This document shows, piece after piece, positions 8,065 to 17,262 of a DNA stretch of 64,000 nucleotides (its first letter is position 1; every line of letters starts with the position of its first letter). The DNA is from Mucilaginibacter sp. PAMB04168 (lineage in GTDB: Bacteria; Bacteroidota; Bacteroidia; Sphingobacteriales; Sphingobacteriaceae). The stretch spans positions 3,038,001 to 3,102,000 of the forward strand of contig NZ_CP155079.2 of the NCBI RefSeq assembly GCF_039634365.2. The letters are read 5' to 3'. Made by a program: the position numbers and the translations under genes. The notes under the pieces are model-generated. The model did not search any database, was not told where the DNA came from, and saw only the letters and a list, made by a program, of their open reading frames with translations.

Positions 8065-8919
8065 CTAATGTTTCCATGACCCAAATTTTCCTGTTCTGTA
8101 ATCCTGATAGGCATCCATAATTTCTTGCTCGGTATTCATTACAAACGGCCCTTGCGACACCACAGGCTCATTAAAGGGCATGGCATGGCCTAATAATAAG
8201 ATACTGTCAATATTAACGCTCATTTTCAACAAGTCATTATCGTGGTTAAACTCGGCCAGGTTTAACGAGCGGACGGTAGCGCCGTTTACATTAATTTCTC
8301 CGCTGATCACATAAAAAAATATGTTATGCGCTTCGGGTATAGCCACTTCCAATTCAGCCCCGGCTTTCAAGTTTATCGTGCTCAGAAATATACCGGTCGA
8401 CGATTCGAAAGCGCCTTTCACGTCCTTCCATTCCCCCGTAATTAGGTTAACTGTAACCTTGCCTTCATCAAATTGCAAAACGGGTATATCCTGCTGTTGT
8501 TTACCTATATAGTAAGGATCAGCCATTTTTAATCGGGCTGGCAGGTTTACCCAAAGCTGCAATATTTCCAGGTCGCCCCCGTCACGCTTAAATTCATCTG
8601 ATGATACCTCGGCATGTATTAAACCCCTTCCGGCACGCATCCATTGTACTCCTCCTGCTTTTATAACGCTTTCGTGCCCGCTGCTATCCTTGTGAGCAAT
8701 ATCACCTTTTAGTATGAAGGTTACGGTCTCCATTCCCCTATGCGGATGCGGGCCAAAAGGCAAACCACTATTCCGGGCCGGGTATACCTGCGGGCCATGA
8801 TGGTTTAAAAATAAAAACGGATCAATATACTCAACTGAGGCCGTAGGCAATGCCCGGTAAGTCACTAAATCGGCAATGGGCGAATAAACCGCCGCATGTA
8901 TCTTCTTAATAGTTCTCAT
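8065..8919 (-). CDS. pirin family protein
   Basis: A 284-residue double-cupin protein of the pirin family, some members of which have quercetin 2,3-dioxygenase activity. The N-terminal cupin has the metal-binding HPHRG motif and, later, GRGLIHAEV, which supplies the other His and Glu ligands. The C-terminal cupin (about 190-270) lacks them, as is usual. The start at 8919 begins MRTIKKIHAAV, which is how these proteins normally begin; the frame stays open for 30 more residues upstream, but these look unrelated to the family. Its cellular role here is unknown. Confidence 0.8.
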   Translation of the reverse strand: MRTIKKIHAAVYSPIADLVTYRALPTASVEYIDPFLFLNHHGPQVYPARNSGLPFGPHPHRGMETVTFILKGDIAHKDSSGHESVIKAGGVQWMRAGRGLIHAEVSSDEFKRDGGDLEILQLWVNLPARLKMADPYYIGKQQQDIPVLQFDEGKVTVNLITGEWKDVKGAFESSTGIFLSTINLKAGAELEVAIPEAHNIFFYVISGEINVNGATVRSLNLAEFNHDNDLLKMSVNIDSILLLGHAMPFNEPVVSQGPFVMNTEQEIMDAYQDYRTGKFGSWKH

Positions 8920-9065
8920 GTTAGTTGATAACATATTCCACTGGGTACAATGTTTCAGTCGTTGTCTGGTTTTTGATTTCGGACTGCAATTATCACAATA
9001 AAACTGCACATACCCGGTTTAGTATTTAAGAAAATGAAGCCGAAATGCGTTGAAACTAAATTTAC

Positions 9066-9073
9066 TACCTTTG
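9066..9073 (+). promoter_or_regulatory. -7 promoter element of the TonB receptor gene
   Basis: TACCTTTG followed by C matches the Bacteroidota -7 consensus and lies 18 bases before the ATG at 9092. A TTG occurs at 9050, but the 13-base spacing is shorter than usual, so the -33 element is uncertain. Confidence 0.5.
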
Positions 9074-9091
9074 CCCGGCCAACTACAAAGC

Positions 9092-11428
9092 ATGTATATT
9101 AAACCTTTACACATTTTAACTTTCACCATCCTGCTCTTAGGAGCACTGTCTGCTTCGGCACAAAAACGGTTCACCTTGAGCGGCACCGTACGCGACGCAG
9201 CAACCGGCGAAACGCTAATTGGCGCATCGGTTATTCTGCAATCGCCAGCCGGCCGGTTGGGCACAGCCACCAACGCCTACGGCTTTTATTCTTTAACAGG
9301 AACCGAAGGTACCTATACGCTAAGTGTAAGTTACATCAGCTACCAAGCTACAACCAAAAGCATCACATTAAATCAAAACACAACGCTTAACCTTGAGCTT
9401 AAAGCAGGGTCAGAGTTGCAGGAAGTTGTGGTGAGAGCCGGGGAACGTAAAGACGAAAACGTGCGCAGCCCACAGATGGGTGTCGAAAAAATAGATATTA
9501 AATTACTCGATAACCTGCCCGTTTTGTTTGGCGAAAAAGATGTATTAAAAACTATTCAGCTTTTGCCGGGTGTAAAATCGGGCGGCGAAGGCAACACGGG
9601 CTTCTTTGTACGTGGTGGCGCTTCAGATCAAAACCTAATACTGCTTGACGAAGCAACGGTATACAATTCCTCTCATTTGCTAGGCTTTTTTTCCACCTTT
9701 AATGCCGATGCTATTAAAAACGTTGACCTTTATAAAGGGGGCATGCCTGCGCAGTACGGCGGCCGTTTGTCATCTGTGTTAGATGTGAAGATGGACGATG
9801 GCAATAACAAGAATTTCTCAATGCAGGGTGGCATCGGCCTTATTTCATCGAGGTTAAAGCTGGAGGGACCAATAGTGAAAGACAGAGGCTCTTTCATGGT
9901 GAGCGCCCGACGAACCTATATTGACTTTTTGCTTAAGGCATCTCCCGATACTGCCATTAAAGGCAATACGCTCAACTTTTATGATTTGAACATGAAGGTG
10001 AATTATAAGTTCAACGACAAGAATACGGTGTTCCTTTCGGGTTATTTTGGGCAGGATAACATTGGCATTAAAGATCTGTTTGATAATAACTGGGGAAATA
10101 GCACCGCCACATTGCGTTTAAACCATGTTTTCACTAGTCGCCTTTTCTCTAATACTTCACTCATTTACAACAAATACAACTACGCTATAAAATTGCTTGA
10201 CGACGTCAACAACTTTGAGGTAACCTCTCTTATTCGCGACTATAATCTAAAACAAGATTTCCAGTATTTTAGCAATCAGCACACGCTCCGCTTCGGCCTG
10301 CAAGCCACACATCACCGTATAGCTCCGTCTGACATATCAACCAGCAGCACATCAAGTTTTAACGCATTATCAATAGAGAACCGTTACGGACTGGAATCAT
10401 CGGCTTACCTGTCAGACGAATATGCGGTTAGCCAGCGGCTTAACCTTTTATATGGCTTGCGCGCCAGTTGGTTTAGCTTGCTCGGGCCTGGAACTTTTAA
10501 TACTTACAACAACATTGGAGATATTACCTCCTCAGATACTTATGGCGGCGGTAAATTTGTGCAAAGCTATTTCAACCTCGAACCGCGCTTTTCGGCTAGT
10601 TATACCATTAATGAGCAAAATTCGGTTAAGGCATCCTATAACCGCAATACGCAAAATATACATATACTTTCCAATTCCGGCTCCAGCTCCCCTACCGATC
10701 AGTATGTAATGAGCAGCAACAACATCAGGCCTGAAGTGGCAGACCAAGTAGCTTTGGGGTACTTTAAAAACGCAAAAGACAATACCTATGAATTTTCGGC
10801 AGAGGTGTATTACAAACGGATGCAAAACCAGATCGAATACAAAAATGCAGCAAGGTTAATTGCTAATGCCAACGTAGAGTCGCAATTGTTGTTTGGTGAT
10901 GGTCGTGCATACGGGCTCGAATTGTATGCAAAGAAACGCATAGGCAAGCTAAGCGGCTGGATTAGCTACACCTTATCGCGTACAGAACGTAAATTTAATG
11001 AGTTGAACAATGGCAGTTACTTTCCGGCCAGGCAAGACCGCACGCATGACGTGGCACTAGTTGGTATTTACAAAATGAGTAAGCACTGGACTTTATCGGC
11101 CAATTATATATATAACACCGGTAATGCCGTAACCTACCCGGCCGGCAAGTACCAGGTTGGTAACATGACTACTTTTTTTTACACCGAACGTAATGCCAAC
11201 CGGCTGCCTTATACCAGCAGACTTGATGTAAGCGCTACACTGGAGGGTAAAGACACTGGTAAGAGGTTCCATTCGAGTTGGTCGTTTGGGCTGTATAACG
11301 CTTTAAACCGTAAAAACCCTTATTCTGTGGATTTTAGAGATGTAGCAAGCGATCCATCAAGAACAGAAGCTGTACAAACCTCGCTTTTTGGTATAATACC
11401 ATCGGTAACCTGGAATTTTAAATTTTAA
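9092..11428 (+). CDS. TonB-dependent outer-membrane receptor
   Basis: A 778-residue outer-membrane transporter. A signal peptide ends at SASAQ. A carboxypeptidase-regulatory-like domain follows (about 28-110, beginning LSGTVRDAATGETLIGA), then the plug domain with FFVRGGASDQNLILLDEA near 175-190, then a 22-strand barrel ending in an aromatic residue (WNFKF). An in-frame TTG at 9050 is not used because the ATG at 9092 begins the signal peptide. It is followed 12 bases later by a DUF4249 lipoprotein; such pairs resemble SusC/SusD in organisation. The imported substrate is unknown. Energy would come from TonB-ExbBD, which is not in the window. Confidence 0.9.
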   Translation: MYIKPLHILTFTILLLGALSASAQKRFTLSGTVRDAATGETLIGASVILQSPAGRLGTATNAYGFYSLTGTEGTYTLSVSYISYQATTKSITLNQNTTLNLELKAGSELQEVVVRAGERKDENVRSPQMGVEKIDIKLLDNLPVLFGEKDVLKTIQLLPGVKSGGEGNTGFFVRGGASDQNLILLDEATVYNSSHLLGFFSTFNADAIKNVDLYKGGMPAQYGGRLSSVLDVKMDDGNNKNFSMQGGIGLISSRLKLEGPIVKDRGSFMVSARRTYIDFLLKASPDTAIKGNTLNFYDLNMKVNYKFNDKNTVFLSGYFGQDNIGIKDLFDNNWGNSTATLRLNHVFTSRLFSNTSLIYNKYNYAIKLLDDVNNFEVTSLIRDYNLKQDFQYFSNQHTLRFGLQATHHRIAPSDISTSSTSSFNALSIENRYGLESSAYLSDEYAVSQRLNLLYGLRASWFSLLGPGTFNTYNNIGDITSSDTYGGGKFVQSYFNLEPRFSASYTINEQNSVKASYNRNTQNIHILSNSGSSSPTDQYVMSSNNIRPEVADQVALGYFKNAKDNTYEFSAEVYYKRMQNQIEYKNAARLIANANVESQLLFGDGRAYGLELYAKKRIGKLSGWISYTLSRTERKFNELNNGSYFPARQDRTHDVALVGIYKMSKHWTLSANYIYNTGNAVTYPAGKYQVGNMTTFFYTERNANRLPYTSRLDVSATLEGKDTGKRFHSSWSFGLYNALNRKNPYSVDFRDVASDPSRTEAVQTSLFGIIPSVTWNFKF

Positions 11429-11440
11429 CGCAAGTTGATA

Positions 11441-12250
11441 ATGAAATTGAAATACTACCTGCTTTTATTCATACTGTGCGGTGCACTGCTGAGCGCTTGT
11501 CAAAAGGTTATTGATATTGATGTCAACACCTCCACGTCACAATTAGTTATTGAGGGTAACATCTCCAATGTGCGGGAGAACCAGGTCATTAAAATAAGCC
11601 GCTCCGTAGCCTATACAGAAAAAAACGTTTACCCCGCCGTATCAGGTGCGGACGTTAGGGTAACCGACAACCTGGGCAATTCGTGGAAGTTTGTTGAGAC
11701 AGCACCGGGCCAGTATGCTGTGATTATGCGCGGTGTAACCGGCAGAACTTACAAAATGAAAGTAGTGGTTGACGGGCAAGATTATGCGGCAACTTCGGTT
11801 ATGCCTACCGCTGTAAAGATAGACTCGCTCAGTTTATCAAATGTTACTTTTGGTAGCACTACACGCAAATTGGTATCTGTAAATTATACTGACCCTAAAG
11901 GTCAACCAAACCAATACCGTTACATTATGCGCATTAACGGCAAGCAGAGCAATCGTGTGTATGTAACAGACGACCGCCTTACGGATGGCAATATACGCAA
12001 AGAAGATTTGTACCCGGATACCAATGATGACGATGAAGATGACGATCTGAAAACTGGCGACCAAGTGGAAGTAGAAACGCAAAATATTGATAAAGATGTA
12101 TTTACTTACTGGTTTACCTTGCGGCAACAAAGGCGGGGCGGACCAGGTGGAGGTGTAACGCCAGGCAATCCGCCATCTAACATCAGTAACAACGCGTTAG
12201 GTTATTTCAGTGCACATACCTATTATTCACTCGCTATTAGCGTACCGTAG
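11441..12250 (+). CDS. DUF4249 lipoprotein
   Basis: A 269-residue surface-type lipoprotein of the DUF4249 family. The signal peptide ends in a lipobox LLSAC, with the lipidated Cys near residue 20. It is followed by an immunoglobulin-like strand domain (LVIEGNISN..., then ADVRVTDNLGNSW). Residues 190-205 form an acidic run (NDDDEDDDLKTGD), and about 225-240 is Gly/Pro-rich. An in-frame TTG two codons earlier is less likely than the ATG used here. It lies 12 bases after the TonB receptor, so the two are one operon and probably one outer-membrane complex. Its ligand is unknown. Confidence 0.8.
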   Translation: MKLKYYLLLFILCGALLSACQKVIDIDVNTSTSQLVIEGNISNVRENQVIKISRSVAYTEKNVYPAVSGADVRVTDNLGNSWKFVETAPGQYAVIMRGVTGRTYKMKVVVDGQDYAATSVMPTAVKIDSLSLSNVTFGSTTRKLVSVNYTDPKGQPNQYRYIMRINGKQSNRVYVTDDRLTDGNIRKEDLYPDTNDDDEDDDLKTGDQVEVETQNIDKDVFTYWFTLRQQRRGGPGGGVTPGNPPSNISNNALGYFSAHTYYSLAISVP

Positions 12251-12639
12251 CATTGCCATAAGTAAGTAAGCGCTGCATTCATTACTCCTATAAGTGCAGC
12301 AACTGCTGAAATCCGAGTTGAACGCTTTATTGTTATTAGGCATGAGTGTTTAACCATAACATAACACTCTCCCAATGCAGTAGTTCGTGAATCTTTGCGT
12401 TGGGCTAAATAAAACTGTCCGGATGCTGCGCTTTGATCTGATAAAACTAACTTCACGCCAACCCGTTAGCCTTGTCCGTTCCGGTTCATTCGTGAGGCCT
12501 CTCTTGTAAAATACTCCTGCACCACAAACGCTAACTTACTCCTATTAAGTATTCTGTTATTTATTTTTCGACCATAAAAAAGCCCTGCTTCATATGAAGC
12601 AGGGCTTGAACAAATATTAAAATGGTTTGGCCTTTAACC
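12251..12639. other. intergenic region between convergent genes
   Basis: About 390 bases between the DUF4249 lipoprotein gene and the M13 peptidase gene. It holds one clear terminator hairpin near its right end (12580-12607). I see no supportable gene here: a 77-codon minus-strand frame that overlaps the end of the lipoprotein gene has no family features. Confidence 0.6.
12580..12607 (-). terminator. terminator of the M13 peptidase gene
   Basis: A perfect 28-base palindrome with AAGCCCTGC arms. Read on the minus strand it is followed by a T run, so it terminates the peptidase gene that ends at 12640. Confidence 0.85.
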
Positions 12640-14706
12640 TTACCAAATCCTGATGCGATCCTCAGGTTTTTTATACATTTTATCGCCGGGTTGTACATTA
12701 AATGCTTTATACCAGGCATCTACGTTAGTAATAGGCGCATTGGTACGGAACTGCCCAGGTGAGTGTGGGTCCGTTTGCACCTGCAACGCCAATGCCTCCG
12801 GACGTTGTAAGCCTCTCCACACCTGCGCGTATGACAGGAAGAAGCGTTGGTCTGGCGTAAAGCCATCAATTTTTGTGTTTGACTGGCCTTGTTTTGTTTT
12901 CTTAAATGCCTCGTAAGCAATATTGATACCGCCCAAATCAGCAAGGTTTTCACCCAATGTCAGTTTGCCGTTTACATGCATGGTATCCACAGCCACAAAA
13001 TTATTAAACTGATTTACCACCATGTCAGCACGGGATTTAAACTTATCGGCATCGTCTTTCTTCCACCAGTCGCGCAAAGTTCCGTCAGCATCATACTGGC
13101 GGCCTTGGTCATCAAAACCATGCGTCATCTCGTGGCCTATAACTGCGCCAATACCACCGTAATTTACAGCATCATCAGCTTTAAAGTCATAAAAAGGAAA
13201 CTGCAAAATACCGGCAGGGAACACAATCTCGTTATTTACCGGATTGTAGTAAGCGTTCACCGTTGGAGGCGTCATACCCCACTCAGTTTTATCAACTGGT
13301 TTGCCTAAACGACCAACCATATCATTATAACTCCAGGTGCTTACGCGGCGCAGGTTGCCAAAGTAATCACTACGGTCAACAGTTAAACCAGCGTAAGTTT
13401 CCCATTTATCAGTATAGCCAATTTTAACAGTAAAAGCGTTTAGTTTGCGCAACGCACGCTGTTTGGTCTCAGGTGTCATCCACTCCAGGCGCTTAATACG
13501 ATCGCCCAATGTAGATTTAAGGTTATTTACCAAAGCCAGCATTGAAGCTTTAGCTTGTGGCGTAAAGTATTTCTCTACATAAAGCTGGCCCAGCAGTTCG
13601 CCCAAACTGCCATCAACTAACGATGTCATGCGCTCGTAACGTGGCGCTTGTACCTGCTGTCCGCTTAATACACTGCTGAATTTGAATTGAGATTGTACGA
13701 ACGGAGAGCTTAATGAACCAGCTGAACCGCGTAAAATGCCCCATTTCAAATACGTTTTCCAATCTTCAACCGGGGTAGATGCCAATAAACCATCAGCTGC
13801 GGTTAAAAAAGATGGAGAAGAAACCAATACAGTATCCTGGCCATTCACCTTTAGCTTAGGCAGTAATTGCGCCCAATTTAAGTGAGGTGTAGTTTTGCTC
13901 AGATCAGCAATAGCAAACTTATTGTAAGTTTTGTTTGGATCGCGCATGGCTACACGGGTCATTTGTGCTTCGGCCAACTTGGTTTCTAAAGCAAAAATTG
14001 TAGCGGCATTTTTGGCGGCAACCTCTGCGCTGCTACCGGTTAAGGTATACAGATCAACTATATATTGTTTGTAAGCATCCTGTATGCGTTTAGTACGAGG
14101 ATCAGACTTTAAGTAATAGTCGCGATCTGGTAAACTTGTACCACCCTGACCTAAGCCAACTACGTATTTACTCACATTTTTAGGATCCTGACGTATGCCA
14201 AAGCTAAACAACGGGCTACCAATGGCATTAGCACGCTCGTAAACAATCTCGTTCACAACACCGTTGATGTCTGCAATAGCATCAATGCGTTTCAAATCGG
14301 CTTTGATAGGATCGTAGCCACGTTTTTCGATAGCCATTGTATCCATAGCACTAGCGTACATATCGCCAACACGTTGTTTGATGCTGCCCTTAGGCGCTGT
14401 AGCTGATGTTTTACTTACTTCCTGAACAATGGCTTGTAATTTCTTTTTGTTATCATCATTCAGAATGTTGAAGCTCCCCCAGCGGGTTTCTTTAGCAGGG
14501 ATGGTGTTACTCTTTAGCCAGCCGCCATTGGCGTACTCAAAAAAGTCGTCGCCAGGTTTAACCGATGGGTCAATGTTGGCAGGATCAATAAACTTTCTCG
14601 GCGGGGCCGGCTTAACTTTGCCGGTTTTGCCGCCATCCGCAGCATAGGCATTAGCCGATAGGCAAACTGCTGCTGCAAGCACTAAATTACTAAAATTCAA
14701 TTTCAT
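12640..14706 (-). CDS. M13 (neprilysin-like) metallopeptidase
   Basis: A 688-residue zinc peptidase, exported by a signal peptide ending NAYA. The zinc motif is HEMTH (His525, Glu526, His529), with the third ligand in GENLADLGG about 60 residues later. The N-terminal helical M13_N domain begins with PSVKPGDDFFEYANGGW. An NAYYNP motif near 490 binds substrate backbone in the family. The protein ends in a Trp, as M13 enzymes do. It should cleave small peptides in the periplasm or outside the cell; in eukaryotic relatives the substrates are hormones, but here they are unknown. It is monocistronic, with a promoter-like element upstream and a terminator downstream. Confidence 0.93.
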   Translation of the reverse strand: MKLNFSNLVLAAAVCLSANAYAADGGKTGKVKPAPPRKFIDPANIDPSVKPGDDFFEYANGGWLKSNTIPAKETRWGSFNILNDDNKKKLQAIVQEVSKTSATAPKGSIKQRVGDMYASAMDTMAIEKRGYDPIKADLKRIDAIADINGVVNEIVYERANAIGSPLFSFGIRQDPKNVSKYVVGLGQGGTSLPDRDYYLKSDPRTKRIQDAYKQYIVDLYTLTGSSAEVAAKNAATIFALETKLAEAQMTRVAMRDPNKTYNKFAIADLSKTTPHLNWAQLLPKLKVNGQDTVLVSSPSFLTAADGLLASTPVEDWKTYLKWGILRGSAGSLSSPFVQSQFKFSSVLSGQQVQAPRYERMTSLVDGSLGELLGQLYVEKYFTPQAKASMLALVNNLKSTLGDRIKRLEWMTPETKQRALRKLNAFTVKIGYTDKWETYAGLTVDRSDYFGNLRRVSTWSYNDMVGRLGKPVDKTEWGMTPPTVNAYYNPVNNEIVFPAGILQFPFYDFKADDAVNYGGIGAVIGHEMTHGFDDQGRQYDADGTLRDWWKKDDADKFKSRADMVVNQFNNFVAVDTMHVNGKLTLGENLADLGGINIAYEAFKKTKQGQSNTKIDGFTPDQRFFLSYAQVWRGLQRPEALALQVQTDPHSPGQFRTNAPITNVDAWYKAFNVQPGDKMYKKPEDRIRIW

Positions 14707-14726
14707 TTTTAATCAATATCGAGTGC

Positions 14727-14756
14727 TAAATGTAAGCAATTTTGGGCATTTGCAAA
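14727..14756 (-). promoter_or_regulatory. promoter of the M13 peptidase gene
   Basis: On the minus strand a TTTG (14753-14756) is followed after 18 bases by TACATTTA (14727-14734), one mismatch from the TAnnTTTG -7 element. The ATG is 20 bases further on. Confidence 0.45.
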
Positions 14757-14952
14757 CAGTTGTGAGGGTTTTATTACAAATGTAAATACTTACGCTTGTT
14801 TCAGTACTTAAAGGGTACTTTCATCAATGTTAAAAATAAGCTGTTTATAAAAAGAAAGCTGTTAAAAGACCAAATGGTAGTTGCCTTGTGGTGTATTAGT
14901 TAATAGGTAGGCATAATCAAAAGATGGCGTTGCCATAAAAATAATCCCTCAA

Positions 14953-16335
14953 TTAAGCCATCCGGGCAATCTCAGCAAAATCTACCTTTTTCCATGGATA
15001 GCGGTCGGCATGGTTGATGATCATGTTGTGCATATAGTCATTACCCGGGTATGGAGTTAAGTAATTTTTTAACTGAGATATGTTGTTAGCATCAAAGTAA
15101 TGTGAAATATAGCCCATCCCATACAACCGGCCTTTTTCTATTAATATACAGCTGTGCTCATCATTGGTGCGGCCTTCGTCTCTAATAGCAAATGTTGGCA
15201 AGGCTTGTTTTAAGCCTTCAATAGCTTGCTGAATTTTATAATTGTAGGCTTCTGCACTTTCATGGCCGGTACAAGCACAATATTCTTGCCCTGCTCCGGT
15301 ACAGGTGTCATTATTTTTTTGAATAAAGCAAAACTTAGGACACAGTTGGTAGGTTTCAATCAGCTTAAGCATAATATTATGCCCTTCGAGCAGCGAGCTG
15401 CAGGTGTGTACCGGGGTGGAGTATTTCCTACGTTTATCGACAGCCATACGCAGGTAACCACGCTGGTCTTCATAGGTGTATAAACCAAAGTTAAATTCCA
15501 GCTTCTTTTGCGAACGGTTAAATTTGGGCCACAGACGCTTAATTTCAACAGCTTCTGTTAGCAACGCCATAAGCTCTGTGCCGCACTCCTGATAACTGAT
15601 TTGGTGTATATTGCGCATAAACTCCTGCCGCTGAGCGCCAGAGTTGTTGCCACTAAAATGACTGGCCACCCTCTTTTTAATATTTACTGCCTTACCCACG
15701 TACACAACTTTACCCTTATTATCATGAAAGTAGTAAACACCCGGTGTTGGTGGTAGCTTTTCGATGAACCGGCGATGCAGGTTGGGAGGCAATACCTGTT
15801 CTTTCGAGCGCTGTTTAAGCGCTTCAGGAATATGATTGTCTTTATCGCTGTTGAGCAACATAGTGAACAACTCAGCGGTAGCGTCCGCATCCCCGGCTGC
15901 ACGGTGGCGGGCCGAGTTGCCAATACCAATATGATGACATAACTTACCCAGGCTGTACGATGGCATACCCGGCATAATTTTGCGGCTTAAACGAACAGTG
16001 CACAGTTTGTTGCACTGCAAATCGTACCCGGCTGCACCCAGGTGGTATTTTACAAATGAATAATCGAAGTTGACGTTATGGGCCACAAATATCTGGCCTT
16101 GTAACAGGTTGTAAATGTCGTAAGCTACATCCTTAAAATAAGGTGCCTGTTGCACCATCTCATTGCTGATACCTGTTAGGGCTTGTATGTATACCGGAAT
16201 ATCCTTACCAGGGTTAACCAGTGTTTCATAACGTTGCACCACCTCATTACCATCATGAATACAAATAGCTATTTCGGTTATACCGTTAGCGCTGGCATGC
16301 CCGCCCGTGGTCTCAATATCAACAATCGCATACAT
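14953..16335 (-). CDS. DnaQ-type exonuclease fused to GIY-YIG nuclease
   Basis: A 460-residue two-nuclease protein. The N-terminal 3'-5' exonuclease (about 1-165) has DIETTG (Asp6, Glu8), HNVNFDYSF and HRAAGDADA, the complete DEDDh set. A linker leads to a GIY-YIG domain (about 195-285) like that of UvrC and Cho: PPTPGVYYF, then YVGKAVNIKKRV. The C-terminal part contains a Cys-rich stretch (near 345-375, with C-x-C pairs) and no helix-hairpin-helix. Such fusions occur in several bacterial phyla and are thought to act in DNA repair; the actual reaction here is inference. It has at most a weak link to neighbours, with roughly 190-250 bases free on each side. Confidence 0.85.
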   Translation of the reverse strand: MYAIVDIETTGGHASANGITEIAICIHDGNEVVQRYETLVNPGKDIPVYIQALTGISNEMVQQAPYFKDVAYDIYNLLQGQIFVAHNVNFDYSFVKYHLGAAGYDLQCNKLCTVRLSRKIMPGMPSYSLGKLCHHIGIGNSARHRAAGDADATAELFTMLLNSDKDNHIPEALKQRSKEQVLPPNLHRRFIEKLPPTPGVYYFHDNKGKVVYVGKAVNIKKRVASHFSGNNSGAQRQEFMRNIHQISYQECGTELMALLTEAVEIKRLWPKFNRSQKKLEFNFGLYTYEDQRGYLRMAVDKRRKYSTPVHTCSSLLEGHNIMLKLIETYQLCPKFCFIQKNNDTCTGAGQEYCACTGHESAEAYNYKIQQAIEGLKQALPTFAIRDEGRTNDEHSCILIEKGRLYGMGYISHYFDANNISQLKNYLTPYPGNDYMHNMIINHADRYPWKKVDFAEIARMA

Positions 16336-16522
16336 CTTACATCAAAATTAAAAAAATAAATGATGCTAATAATGTTAGCTTAAAAATAATTTTCCAACAA
16401 GATCTATTGTCTTAAAGAAACAAGCAGCTCTTGATAAACGCAACTGCCATTGCCCGCAAATTAGTTAAACTACGCGTGCAAACTTTGCCTCGCACATTAG
16501 TGATAACCTTACCTGTAATGGT

Positions 16523-17035
16523 CTATTGCACAGCAGTCAAACCAAAAAATTTGTACTGTCCCCTATCTTTTACAAACTGAAAAGCATAACGCTGGCTTTC
16601 ATACCCTTTAACTTTTCCGGGCTTATTAGTTACATACCAAATGTCATACACGTCCAGTATCTCGTCGTTTACGTTTATATTAAGCGGCTTGTAATTCTTT
16701 ATTTTTTCGGTTACAATTAAGTGTCGCGAGGTTTTGATGGCGGTCCACAATTGGGTTTTGGGCAAACTAGCCAGAATATTTTTAACAAAAGCATCGGCAC
16801 TTACCAGGTCTCCTGTACCGGCCTGTATGGCGCATGGCTGGCAATACACCTGTTTTAGCGACAACCGCTTTAATGTGCCTGCATTTTTGCCAGACAAAGC
16901 CTTTACATATTGTTTCCAAACGGCTTCAACCGCTAATGAATCGGCTTTGGGTGTTTTTACCATCTTCATTTTTTGACTGCACGATGAGAACAATAAAGCG
17001 GCAAGGCTGAGAGTTATAGCAATGTATCTAGTCAT
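16523..17035 (-). CDS. hypothetical lipoprotein
   Basis: A 170-residue predicted lipoprotein. From the ATG at 17035 the signal peptide runs MTRYIAITLSLAALLFSSC, with the lipidated Cys near 19; a TTG three codons upstream is possible but not needed. The mature part looks like a small alpha/beta domain of SnoaL/NTF2-like size: a helix with AVWKQYVKALSG, then strands including DVYDIWYVTNKPG and QRYAFQFVKDRGQYKFFGL. The C-x2-C pair in YCQPCAI is unusual. No function can be assigned. Confidence 0.6.
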   Translation of the reverse strand: MTRYIAITLSLAALLFSSCSQKMKMVKTPKADSLAVEAVWKQYVKALSGKNAGTLKRLSLKQVYCQPCAIQAGTGDLVSADAFVKNILASLPKTQLWTAIKTSRHLIVTEKIKNYKPLNINVNDEILDVYDIWYVTNKPGKVKGYESQRYAFQFVKDRGQYKFFGLTAVQ

Positions 17036-17247
17036 TTTCTTCAATAATTAAAGCCGAAATCATCTAAGCCGAACGTAAGAAATGTGCGGCGTGGCCTTTA
17101 AATAAATTCTATTCATAAACGCAAAACCAGCCATTGTGTGTGCATGGTTACGCCTGTTTTTTTAAACGGCCGCACAACTACCACATATCATGGCACTTTA
17201 CTGACCAAACCATTAGTCTTGCATATTTCATAATTACTTGTAAAACT

Positions 17248-17255
17248 TATCTTTG
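17248..17255 (+). promoter_or_regulatory. -7 promoter element, possibly leaderless
   Basis: TATCTTTG followed by C is a perfect TAnnTTTG match ending seven bases before the ATG at 17263, so the transcript would have little or no leader. No good -33 TTG is seen at the usual spacing. Confidence 0.5.
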
Positions 17256-17262
17256 CGCACCT

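Noticed and set aside
12223..12456. A 77-codon minus-strand frame at the end of the DUF4249 gene
   Set aside because: It overlaps a real gene, lacks promoter-like elements and resembles no protein family; most of it is probably non-coding.
12889..13308. A 139-codon open frame on the plus strand inside the M13 peptidase gene
   Set aside because: It is antisense to a complete enzyme with all its motifs, has no family features or upstream signal, and is explained by the codon bias of the real gene.
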